Assembly: GCF_009807035.1 (NCBI RefSeq)
Contig: NZ_WUBI01000002.1
Location: 682,001 to 746,000 of the forward strand
Length of the DNA stretch: 64,000 nucleotides
Direction: 5' to 3'
From: Paenibacillus dendrobii
Lineage (GTDB): Bacteria > Bacillota > Bacilli > Paenibacillales > Paenibacillaceae
The notes under the pieces are model-generated. The model had not been told where the DNA came from. It did no database searches and was given only the letters and a program-made list of their open reading frames with translations. Positions 23,784 through 31,355 of the stretch are shown here, one piece after another. Both the position numbers and the translations under genes were made by a program. Every line of letters begins with the position of its first letter. Position 1 is the first letter of the stretch.

Positions 23784-24752
23784 TTATAAAGCCATTTCTA
23801 CCGAACATCCGGTGAACTTTTGCAATTGCTTCCCGGCATGTTGGTAAGGGCTCATTATGGGAATGATATCTGCTTTCAGGGCGGCATTCGGATGATGTTT
23901 GGCAAAATTGGCCAATGTGCCAGACGGTCCTAAATCCAGCAAGACAAATCCGTCGCAAGTACAGGATAAGTACTCCAGTGCATGCGGAAAATCAATCTTT
24001 TCACGGGCAATGTTCCAAAAAAAATCGTTATTCACCTCATGGATTGGACCTCCAGTCAGACAAGAAATCAGATTCATTTCAGGACGACGAAAGGTTTGCG
24101 ATTTCGAAAATGCGGTAAATGCCTTCTTCGCGGGATCAATAAAGGAAGAATGAAAGGCATAACGCACGGAAAGCCGCTGATATAAGCTTTCATGTACCTT
24201 TAGGTAACCTTCGATTTCCGCCAATGCGTCGGCAAGACCTGATACAACAAAATGAGACGAATAATTGATAGCTGCCAATTCACTTTTCCGGTATAAATCG
24301 GGCTCTTGTTCATACAGGTCCTTAGATTGTAGAACAGCTAACATTCCGCCTTCACGACAAGTAGCTTCCACGATTTCCGCCTGCTTCACGACACAGGCCA
24401 AGGCATCATGATAATCAAAGATCCCCGCTACAGCACAAGAAACAAACTCTCCAAGACTTGCTCCTAACACGTAATCCGGGATAATTCCACGTTCCATCAA
24501 TGTCATGGCCAGAGCAAATTCCACCATGAAAATAGCAGGGTGCGTAAGCGTTAACCGATCAAACGTCCCGCTCTTTCTACGTTCGCTTCCATATAGCTGA
24601 TGAAGAATAGAAGCCCCGCTCAATTCCTTGTACACATCATTTAATGTTAACATCCAGTGTCGAAAAGTCGGATCATCAAGAAACAGGTCTCTACCCATTT
24701 GATAGTACTGTGAACCTTGACCCGAGAACATAAATACAACCGGTTTTCTCAT
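23784..24752 (-). CDS. pksD: PksD-type acyltransferase homologue (likely trans-acting acyl hydrolase)
   Basis: This 322-residue protein has the FabD/AT fold: GQGSQ near residue 11, active-site Ser in GASLGEF near residue 98, and His in YAFHSSFIDP near residue 199. The Ser-His dyad is intact. The Arg that holds the malonyl carboxylate in FabD (Arg117 in E. coli) aligns with Gln in KQAEIV, and GHS is replaced by GAS. The whole sequence is closest to PksD/BaeD rather than to the malonyl-loading PksC/BaeC. By analogy with PedC, it more likely removes stalled acyl groups from carrier proteins than loads malonyl. GAGGT lies 6 nt before the ATG. It is the last gene of the cluster, 41 bp after the metallohydrolase. 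Confidence 0.82.
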   Translation of the reverse strand: MRKPVVFMFSGQGSQYYQMGRDLFLDDPTFRHWMLTLNDVYKELSGASILHQLYGSERRKSGTFDRLTLTHPAIFMVEFALAMTLMERGIIPDYVLGASLGEFVSCAVAGIFDYHDALACVVKQAEIVEATCREGGMLAVLQSKDLYEQEPDLYRKSELAAINYSSHFVVSGLADALAEIEGYLKVHESLYQRLSVRYAFHSSFIDPAKKAFTAFSKSQTFRRPEMNLISCLTGGPIHEVNNDFFWNIAREKIDFPHALEYLSCTCDGFVLLDLGPSGTLANFAKHHPNAALKADIIPIMSPYQHAGKQLQKFTGCSVEMAL

Positions 24753-24790
24753 CCAGCTACCTCACATTTCATTCCCTTGAATACTTCAGC

Positions 24791-24824
24791 AACTCAAACG
24801 AATTTCAATAGATTCGTTTGAGTT
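24791..24824. repeat. 13-bp perfect hairpin spanning the pksB stop codon
   Basis: AACTCAAACGAAT (24791-24803) and its exact reverse complement (24812-24824) enclose 8 nt. The pksB stop codon lies inside the stem. There is no T-run on the transcribed (minus) strand, so it is more likely an mRNA 3'-protecting or processing hairpin than a terminator. Confidence 0.55.
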
Positions 24825-25468
24825 TTCTTCATTCTGAATTCAATGAACTCTTCCCGCTTAAGTCCAAAATAAATATTGTACCTTTTGATCTCTTCGAGCG
24901 TTTTACCTGGCTCTATACCGTACGAATGCCCTGGGTATATGCGTGTTTCAGGAGGTACATCTCGATCTATTCGCTGTATGCTATCAAACATCTGCTCTGG
25001 AGATCCCCCCCGGAGGTTGCACATCCCGCAGCCCTCGCTGAACAAAGTATCTCCGGTAAAAAGATGGCCGGAAAACTTGTAACACATCCCCCCCGGCGAA
25101 TGTCCCGGCGTCCACATGCAGAGCAATTTCGCGTCGCCGAACATGATTTCATCTAAATCGTTGACAGGGTGAAGATTCTCACATGAATATCCGAAAAAAT
25201 CGATCTCTATATGGGACATATAAACCGTAGGATGATAGAGCTCAGCCAAGGGTTCTACCAAGTTCACATGATCGCTGTGCGCATGCGTCAGGGCAATTGC
25301 AGTTAGGCGAAGACCCCGATACTCTAGCAGATCAACCACTTTATCAAGCTCCCACGAAGGATCGATAATCAAAGCCGTCTGTGTGAAGGAGTCCTCGATC
25401 ACATAACAGTAGTTCACGAAATCGTTTGAAGTCGTTCTCAGTTGATGAACCGTATAACGAGTATCCAT
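24794..25468 (-). CDS. pksB: PksB/BaeB-type metallo-beta-lactamase-fold hydrolase
   Basis: This 224-residue protein is of the glyoxalase II-like metallo-beta-lactamase fold. The metal motif is THAHSDH near residue 61. Further ligands are His in TPGHSPGG near residue 119, Asp in TGDTLF near residue 138 and His in YPGHSYG near residue 181. PksB/BaeB homologues accompany many trans-AT clusters of Bacillales; their biochemical role is not settled, and thioester hydrolysis is the usual suggestion. It lies between the ECH2 gene and the pksD homologue on the same strand, with gaps of about 40 bp, so it belongs to the same operon. A weak ribosome binding site (AAAGGA) lies upstream. Confidence 0.87.
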   Translation of the reverse strand: MDTRYTVHQLRTTSNDFVNYCYVIEDSFTQTALIIDPSWELDKVVDLLEYRGLRLTAIALTHAHSDHVNLVEPLAELYHPTVYMSHIEIDFFGYSCENLHPVNDLDEIMFGDAKLLCMWTPGHSPGGMCYKFSGHLFTGDTLFSEGCGMCNLRGGSPEQMFDSIQRIDRDVPPETRIYPGHSYGIEPGKTLEEIKRYNIYFGLKREEFIEFRMKKTQTNLLKFV

Positions 25469-25504
25469 TTCATCTTCGCGTCCTTTCTCTTCAGGCTTTG
25501 TCCG

Positions 25505-26263
25505 TTATTGACCAAACAACGACATAATCCGTTCTTTCACTTCCGTTTGATGAAAAGTCATCTCATGCATGGCTACTTCTTGCTCAATGACGCCAGGCAG
25601 CTCTTCCCGTAGTGAAGCCACTAAATGTTTTTTTAGAGTCATCAATGAAATCCTCGGTTTCTCATTAATTTCCCGTGCGAGTGTATAGGCATGTTCCATC
25701 ACTTGATCCCGGGGAAGCACTGGAAACGGAATCCCCCGTTTCTCAAGTTCCGCCCCACGATAATTGCCGGCCCGAATCAGGAACTCCTCTGCTAGGCTAA
25801 TGCCTAGTTTTTTGGGAAGAATGTACGTCGCTCCCATGCCAGGGGTGAATCCGTATTTCATAAAATTCGTCGTATAGATGCTTTCCCGGCTCAAAATCAC
25901 AAAATCAGCGAACAATCCCATGACGAAGCCGCCACCAATACCGTGCCCTTGCATTGCCGAAATGACCGGGATCGGGCAATCCAAAGCTAAGCTGTAGACA
26001 TTCGTGTCACCGCCGTCCGTAAATTTCGATTTCCCTTCCTGAATAGACAGAAGCACCTCTTTGGTGCCGCCAGAGGCGAAGTAATTGTCATACCCGGTTA
26101 AAATGACGACTTTATACTGATCATTGGCTTGAATCATCTGGAAAGCCTCTATGAGGCCTTGCAGCAACGCCTTGGAAAATGTATTCTTGTGAACCCGGTC
26201 CTGCATCGTGACTTGTATAATGCCTGGTTCGACTTCGATGACCTGTACGACAGATTCTGTCAT
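25505..26263 (-). CDS. pksI: Enoyl-CoA hydratase-like decarboxylase ECH2 of the beta-branching cassette (PksI-like)
   Basis: This 252-residue crotonase-fold protein is most like PksI/BaeI. The oxyanion-hole regions are seen in YFASGGTKEVLL near residue 61 and GHGIGGGFVMGLFADFVIL near residue 105. In HMG-CoA-synthase cassettes ECH2 decarboxylates the 3-methylglutaconyl group on the acceptor ACP, leaving a methyl branch. GGGAGGGG precedes ATG 26263; the longer open frame from 26290 has no such signal. It follows ECH1 by 37 bp. Confidence 0.88.
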   Translation of the reverse strand: MTESVVQVIEVEPGIIQVTMQDRVHKNTFSKALLQGLIEAFQMIQANDQYKVVILTGYDNYFASGGTKEVLLSIQEGKSKFTDGGDTNVYSLALDCPIPVISAMQGHGIGGGFVMGLFADFVILSRESIYTTNFMKYGFTPGMGATYILPKKLGISLAEEFLIRAGNYRGAELEKRGIPFPVLPRDQVMEHAYTLAREINEKPRISLMTLKKHLVASLREELPGVIEQEVAMHEMTFHQTEVKERIMSLFGQ

Positions 26264-26300
26264 GATACCCCTCCCAAAGTTAAAGTACACGAATCTGAGG

Positions 26301-27065
26301 TTACTCTTCCCAGGGAAATATCCCTTTTTCGATATAGCGGTAAATCGCCTCCCGGTTATGGGGATCGGCGAACACTTCCTTATTGGCAGCTACTGCTCCA
26401 GCCTTAGCGGAATGAAGGGACAAATCCAGCCCTGTTATATACCGTTTATATCGCAATATACCTTGTGCCGATAGGCATTGTAGACGAAGCAAGTGCTTGC
26501 GCAGCAAGGACCCGCTTTCCGCTTCATATGCATCGACCAAGCCCCACGCATGGGCCTGATCCACGGAAATCGGACGCGTCATTAACGTTAAATAATGAGC
26601 CTTCTGATAGCCGGTTCGGCGAATCAGAAAGGGGAGCACGCAAGCGGGAAACAGCCCAAATAACAACTCGGACAGGCCAAATTGTGCTGTGGAATCCGCT
26701 AGGACGATATCACAGGCGGCAACAAAACCTATACCGCCTGCATTTGCCTTCCCCCTTACATGAGCAACGTTGACCATCGGCCCTTCGACCATTCTGAGCC
26801 ACAGATCGTATAGAAGCTCCGGGTTATTTTCGCTGCTCTGTCCTGATGCCATCTCCGCATGTATCTCCTGGAAATCCACACCATCACAAAACACCTCCGG
26901 CAGCCCCTCCCAAACAACAATCTTGGTGTCCGGCCCGCATTCATCGAGCACCTGATGACACTCCTTCACCAACAGACCGTTGATAGTATTGCGCGCCTCC
27001 GGGCGGTAAAACCGAATAAAACAAACAGGTCCTTGAAAGCGGACCTGAATCGTATGATAACTCAT
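26301..27065 (-). CDS. pksH: Enoyl-CoA hydratase-like dehydratase ECH1 of the beta-branching cassette (PksH-like)
   Basis: This 254-residue crotonase-fold protein is most like PksH/BaeH. Key regions are FCDGVDFQEIHAEM near residue 60 and GKANAGGIGFVAACDIVLAD near residue 103. ECH1 removes water from the HMG-ACP intermediate made by the HMG-CoA-synthase-like enzyme. The ATG at 27065 overlaps the stop of that gene (ATGA), and AGGTGG lies 5 nt upstream. The frame also opens at a GTG 9 nt earlier, but this is part of the ribosome binding site. Confidence 0.88.
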   Translation of the reverse strand: MSYHTIQVRFQGPVCFIRFYRPEARNTINGLLVKECHQVLDECGPDTKIVVWEGLPEVFCDGVDFQEIHAEMASGQSSENNPELLYDLWLRMVEGPMVNVAHVRGKANAGGIGFVAACDIVLADSTAQFGLSELLFGLFPACVLPFLIRRTGYQKAHYLTLMTRPISVDQAHAWGLVDAYEAESGSLLRKHLLRLQCLSAQGILRYKRYITGLDLSLHSAKAGAVAANKEVFADPHNREAIYRYIEKGIFPWEE

Positions 27066-28321
27066 GAAATCCACCTGTATTCCCGGTGGAATTCATGGAT
27101 TCGATCTAGCACTAAACGACTTTTACCTGCATGAGCAGCAACTGCTCCCGGAATCAAGTCAATGTCCAGCTGGACATTCCGCGTGCCGAATTTGACGGAG
27201 CTGCTGCCGGTCAGCAGAGTCTCATATTCATCCATGGACAATGGATATCGTTCATCCAAATGACGCTGAATTGCAAAAGCACGCTGGCGTTCCTGTCCTT
27301 GCGCCGTCACGATGCCACTGTAAAACTCGGAACTGCAGCCTGAGCCGTACGAAAAACAGCCGATTCGTTTGGGCGAGCCATACTGCCCGTTATCAATTGT
27401 ACTCGCCAGCGACAGCAGCGACGTTGCGCCCATCACATTGCCGACACGCTGACAGTAGACCAATCCTGGAACAACTCTTTGCGCATAGTCTGCTTCAATC
27501 TCCGGCGGAGCGGCCTTGGCCATTTTCCGCATCATCGTGCGATGAGCCCCTTTCACCATCCCGCCGAAGGGCGTATGGAAGGCCAAGTATTGAAAGGTTT
27601 TCCGGTAGTCGGCCCCTTCCACTTTATTTTGGTATGCCAAATACGCTTGTTCACAGCAATCCAAGTAGGACAATAAGGATAGATCAGCATCACCTACCTC
27701 ACTGTCCGGAACGGGGCGACAAGTATCGCAAACCTCGTACCCATAGTACCCGTTAGCACCCACATCGATCTGAAAAGCATAAGGCTGTTCGCTGACCAGT
27801 AGTGCGACAGCACCTGCACCGGAGCTCGGTTCGGCATAGGCACCACCCATAGACAATGCCCCGCCTCGCTCCGCTGCCATGAAGCGGGAAATATCAGTCG
27901 CAATAACAAGCGCTTTGGCGCCTGGCGATGTTTGTGACAAAATAAACTGAATCGCCGTCTGTAGGCCAGCTGTCCCGGAATAACAAGCGTTTTTCAATTC
28001 AAACATGCGGCAGTGTCGATTCAAACCCAAATAATGGTGGATATACGAACTCATCGATTTGCTGAAATCAATGCCTGATTCCGTGCATGTAATCAACAGC
28101 TCAATACGGTTTTTGTCGCTTGCTGATAAGGAATCGATCAGAGGCTTGGCGGCGTTCACCCCGAACGTAATCGGGTCCTCATATGGAAGCGCAACCGCTT
28201 TTTCCTTCATTAGTAAATTTTCAAACCGGCTCGTATCCAACTGACGATACTTGGCTAATTGCATCACATCTAGATAGGCGGTTCCACCAAAAACATTCAT
28301 CGCTTCAATGCCCACGGCCAT
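27062..28321 (-). CDS. pksG: HMG-CoA synthase-like enzyme of the beta-branching cassette (PksG-like)
   Basis: This 419-residue protein is strongly PksG-like from its first residues (GIEAMNVFGGTAYLDVMQLA). Catalytic residues of the family are visible: Glu in TCTESGID near residue 80, Cys in KNACYSGTAGL near residue 112 and His in LAFHTPFGGMVKGAHR near residue 245. It adds an acetyl group from the donor ACP to the beta-keto carbon of the chain on the acceptor ACP. ATG 28321 is preferred because AGGAG is 10 nt upstream; ATG 28330 is only 1 nt from it. It overlaps ECH1 by 4 nt. Confidence 0.92.
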   Translation of the reverse strand: MAVGIEAMNVFGGTAYLDVMQLAKYRQLDTSRFENLLMKEKAVALPYEDPITFGVNAAKPLIDSLSASDKNRIELLITCTESGIDFSKSMSSYIHHYLGLNRHCRMFELKNACYSGTAGLQTAIQFILSQTSPGAKALVIATDISRFMAAERGGALSMGGAYAEPSSGAGAVALLVSEQPYAFQIDVGANGYYGYEVCDTCRPVPDSEVGDADLSLLSYLDCCEQAYLAYQNKVEGADYRKTFQYLAFHTPFGGMVKGAHRTMMRKMAKAAPPEIEADYAQRVVPGLVYCQRVGNVMGATSLLSLASTIDNGQYGSPKRIGCFSYGSGCSSEFYSGIVTAQGQERQRAFAIQRHLDERYPLSMDEYETLLTGSSSVKFGTRNVQLDIDLIPGAVAAHAGKSRLVLDRIHEFHREYRWIS

Positions 28322-28351
28322 GATTTTCATTCTCCTTCACTATGCGATGGA

Positions 28352-29578
28352 TTATATTTTCTGTAAACAAATCGCGGTATTCATTCCCCCGAATCCCATA
28401 CTCAAGCTGATGGCATGGTTAATGCCGTAGCATATCTCTTTCTCTTGAACCCACCGGAATGAGGGATCGATCGGATCGATCAAATTGCGCGTCGGGTGCA
28501 GACGTGAAGCTCTCATCTGGAGAACAGTCGCAATGAGCTCTACCGTGCCTGCCGCGCTTAATCCATGTCCAATCAAGGACTTGGTGGCATTCACGTGGGC
28601 ATGAGCGAGTCCGCAATCCCGCAAAGCGCGCAGCTCTACATCATCACCTGCTGGAGATCCCGTCCCGTGAGGATTGACGTAATCGATATCTCCTGCTGAC
28701 AAGCCGGCATGCTCCAATGCCTGCCGAATCACACGCGTCTCCCCTTCATAGGAAGGATTCGGATTGCGATTGGCGTCCATGCCCATGGCCCATCCTGAAA
28801 CTTTGGCATACCGGGTTGCTTGACGGGCCTCCGCGCTTTCAGCTCGTTCAATGACGATGACGCCACAATTTTCCCCATAAATAAAACCATCCCTGCCTTG
28901 ATCAAAAGGACGGCAAGCCATGGCCGGATCATGGACATAGCGGTCTGTACCCATGGCCCCTAGAGAACGCAAGGCCTGACATTCCCAGTAGGAAAGATCC
29001 TGCAGAGCGCCCATTGCAATACATATATCTACCTGACCGGATCGCACAGCTTGAATTGCCTGAATGACGGCCACTTGACCACTGGCTGACGCACCTCCGG
29101 CGGTATATGCAAAACCTTGGATACCAAACTGCTCCGTGCACAACCCGCAAAGATCGCTGTCCAAAAAAGAAACCCCATATGAGGGAGGGACAAAGGAAAC
29201 TTTATCCCGATAACGTTCATACAGTTCAATCCAGTTCCTTTGCTGCACATTAGATCCGCCAATAACCAGTCCGATGCGTTTGGGATCAGCGAGGTCCAGC
29301 TTGGCATCCTCCCAAGCTTCCTGCAGCGTCACCATCGCAACCTGTCCTGCGAAAGAGGCAGATCGCCACAACTTGGCAGGGATGCGCTCTGGGCAAGATA
29401 AATCCGATATCTCTGCACCAATAAAAGAGCTGTCATGCTGACGACCGGGTCGCTGCATCACCGCAAAGTTCTGTCTACCTTCGAATAACGCAGCGGTAAA
29501 GTTCTCGACACCTTGTCCAATGGACGAAGTGACACCAAGACCGGTCATGAACAAGTCAGCTGGTTTGTAATTTGGCAT
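28352..29578 (-). CDS. pksF: KS-like malonyl-ACP decarboxylase of the beta-branching cassette (PksF-like)
   Basis: This 408-residue ketosynthase fold has Ser in place of the active Cys: TAGGASASGQVAVIQA near residue 158 aligns with the TACSSG motif of condensing KSs. The two His remain (NPHGTGSPAGDD near residue 308 and KSLIGHGLSAAG near residue 346). Such KS proteins decarboxylate malonyl on the donor ACP to acetyl, the nucleophile for the HMG-CoA-synthase-like enzyme. GAGGT lies 5 nt before ATG 29578. The start overlaps the donor ACP gene by 23 nt, so the two should be made in step. Confidence 0.92.
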   Translation of the reverse strand: MPNYKPADLFMTGLGVTSSIGQGVENFTAALFEGRQNFAVMQRPGRQHDSSFIGAEISDLSCPERIPAKLWRSASFAGQVAMVTLQEAWEDAKLDLADPKRIGLVIGGSNVQQRNWIELYERYRDKVSFVPPSYGVSFLDSDLCGLCTEQFGIQGFAYTAGGASASGQVAVIQAIQAVRSGQVDICIAMGALQDLSYWECQALRSLGAMGTDRYVHDPAMACRPFDQGRDGFIYGENCGVIVIERAESAEARQATRYAKVSGWAMGMDANRNPNPSYEGETRVIRQALEHAGLSAGDIDYVNPHGTGSPAGDDVELRALRDCGLAHAHVNATKSLIGHGLSAAGTVELIATVLQMRASRLHPTRNLIDPIDPSFRWVQEKEICYGINHAISLSMGFGGMNTAICLQKI

Positions 29579-29804
29579 ACAGTACCTCAGCTAATTCGCC
29601 AATATTATTGACGCCAAACAGCTCTACACTAGGAATTCGCAATGATAGCGTGTCCATCGTCATCATAATGATTTCAGCACGGTCCACGGAATTCGCCCCC
29701 AGATCAGCCAAGCGATCCTCGGGCTGAATAGGATGGTCTTGCAGTTCTGGAAGCACCTCACGGGTATGGCTTACAATAATTTGAAACAGCTCGTTTGTAT
29801 TCAT
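29556..29804 (-). CDS. acpK: Stand-alone donor acyl carrier protein of the beta-branching cassette (AcpK-like)
   Basis: This is an 82-residue ACP. The phosphopantetheine Ser is in LGANSVDRAEIIMMTM near residue 39; NSVDR in place of the usual DSL is typical of AcpK-type donor ACPs. It carries malonyl, then acetyl, for the HMG-CoA-synthase-like enzyme. GGAGGAGG precedes ATG 29804. The frame is open upstream to 29876, but that part would include the terminator at 29845-29872, so the short form is preferred. It is the first gene of the five-gene HCS cassette. Confidence 0.9.
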   Translation of the reverse strand: MNTNELFQIIVSHTREVLPELQDHPIQPEDRLADLGANSVDRAEIIMMTMDTLSLRIPSVELFGVNNIGELAEVLYAKLQTS

Positions 29805-29844
29805 CAACGTTCCTCCTCCATTTTCATCGCAATATAAGAATGCA

Positions 29845-29872
29845 CAAAAATCCTCCCTCAATCGAGGGAGGC
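29845..29872 (-). terminator. Intrinsic terminator between the MATE gene and the beta-branching cassette
   Basis: On the minus strand CCTCCCTC and GAGGGAGG pair perfectly around GATT and run into ATTTTTG. Only about 40 bp remain before the acpK start, with no evident promoter. Cassette expression therefore seems to need readthrough or antitermination. Confidence 0.8.
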
Positions 29873-29885
29873 GCATCTAACCCTT

Positions 29886-31316
29886 TTAGACTTGAATTGA
29901 TTTCGCCTTACTTTGCAAATGTTTAAAGTGATATCTTCCCCATGCATAGGCAATGACAAAGGGCAAGAGATTCCCCACCGCTAAACTGATGTACACAGGT
30001 GTCATGTTCGTTAGCGTAATTTGGAAAAAGACCATCAGCAGCGGCGTGGATATAATCACCATTCGAATCACGTCATTGATTAAATTCGGAGCTGGTCTAC
30101 CCGTCGCTTGAAAAGCCGATCCGATGACCGTGATACCTGCTACGCCAGCCGACGTAATTGCCAGAAGTCTCACTTGCCGGACACTGTTATCGATAACTTC
30201 CGGAATGTTCGTGAACCAACCCATCACCTGGGGAGCAAATATAATATAGACAACGGCCAGCACGATACAAACGCCCAGACACAATCGCAGGTTTGCATTG
30301 AAAATATTCCGTGCTCTTTGATGATTGCCGCTACCGAAGTTTTGTCCAATCATCGGTATCGTAGCCATGGCAATCGCCGTTGCAGGAATCAAAAATAATT
30401 GATCGGTTCGACTGACTAATATCCATGCGTTCATCGCCGTTTCACTGATCGATCCCACCACGTTGTTCAAGATCATCGTGGATACGTTAATTAGAAATAG
30501 ACCAATAGAGGCAGGCACACCTATACGCAATATTTCTGTGATAATATTCCTACTGCTGTTAGCAAGGTTTAGCGTAAGCGGAATTTGTGCCTTCTTGTTT
30601 AGTAATACAAAGACAAAGTAGATGATAGGCACTGCAGTGGCAATCGAACTGGCAAGCCCGGAGCCTTTTACGCCCATATCCAAACCGAAAATAAAGATTG
30701 GATTTAAAATCGCATTCAATACGGGGGAAGAAATCATCGCTAATCCAACCTGGTTCGCTTTCCCTTCCCCTTGCAGAATACCACCGAACGCATTGAAAAA
30801 CAGCAGCAGCACCATGCAAGGTAACATGTAATAGAAGAAATCAACGCCATATTGCAACGCTTCCGGTGTGATTTGGCTGCCCGCTAAGAATTGAAGCGCT
30901 TGTTTGCCAAACAGAATACCCGCAACCAGCGTGATTACGCCTATGATAAGGGATAAGACGAAGGCAGAATCAGCGATCTTTTTGATCACTACGTTATTTT
31001 TTTGTCCGATGACCCGTGCAGCGACTGAGCTTAAACCGACAAACAAACTGGTAGAGATGTTGAACACGACCATATAGATCGGATACACCAGACCTGTACC
31101 GGCCAGTAGCGCCGAGGAATTTTTATCGATCATTGAAATAAACAACGTATCGATCATGACATAGGCAAAAATTAATATTTGTGCAATAAAAATCGGGATA
31201 CTCATTTTAATTGTGGTGCGAGTAATTGGCCCGCTTAGCACACCCTCAGTATCAGCCTCGTTTTTCTCCAGGACCGTCTCATGCTCCGAAGGTGTTACTT
31301 GAATATTGTTCTCCAT
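29886..31316 (-). CDS. MATE family efflux transporter
   Basis: This 476-residue multidrug and toxic compound extrusion protein has twelve membrane segments in two homologous halves, with cytoplasmic N- and C-terminal tails. An N-terminal half signature is seen near residue 60 (MIDTLFISMIDKNSSALLAG), with the second-half counterpart near residue 270. MATE proteins export drugs by Na+ or H+ antiport. It is placed between the last PKS gene and the HCS cassette on the same strand, so it is the best candidate for product export or self-resistance. GGGGGAAGGAG lies before the ATG. Confidence 0.92.
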   Translation of the reverse strand: MENNIQVTPSEHETVLEKNEADTEGVLSGPITRTTIKMSIPIFIAQILIFAYVMIDTLFISMIDKNSSALLAGTGLVYPIYMVVFNISTSLFVGLSSVAARVIGQKNNVVIKKIADSAFVLSLIIGVITLVAGILFGKQALQFLAGSQITPEALQYGVDFFYYMLPCMVLLLFFNAFGGILQGEGKANQVGLAMISSPVLNAILNPIFIFGLDMGVKGSGLASSIATAVPIIYFVFVLLNKKAQIPLTLNLANSSRNIITEILRIGVPASIGLFLINVSTMILNNVVGSISETAMNAWILVSRTDQLFLIPATAIAMATIPMIGQNFGSGNHQRARNIFNANLRLCLGVCIVLAVVYIIFAPQVMGWFTNIPEVIDNSVRQVRLLAITSAGVAGITVIGSAFQATGRPAPNLINDVIRMVIISTPLLMVFFQITLTNMTPVYISLAVGNLLPFVIAYAWGRYHFKHLQSKAKSIQV

Positions 31317-31355
31317 GTCAATCTCCTTCCCCCAGCGGGATCGTTTGTAAGTGAA

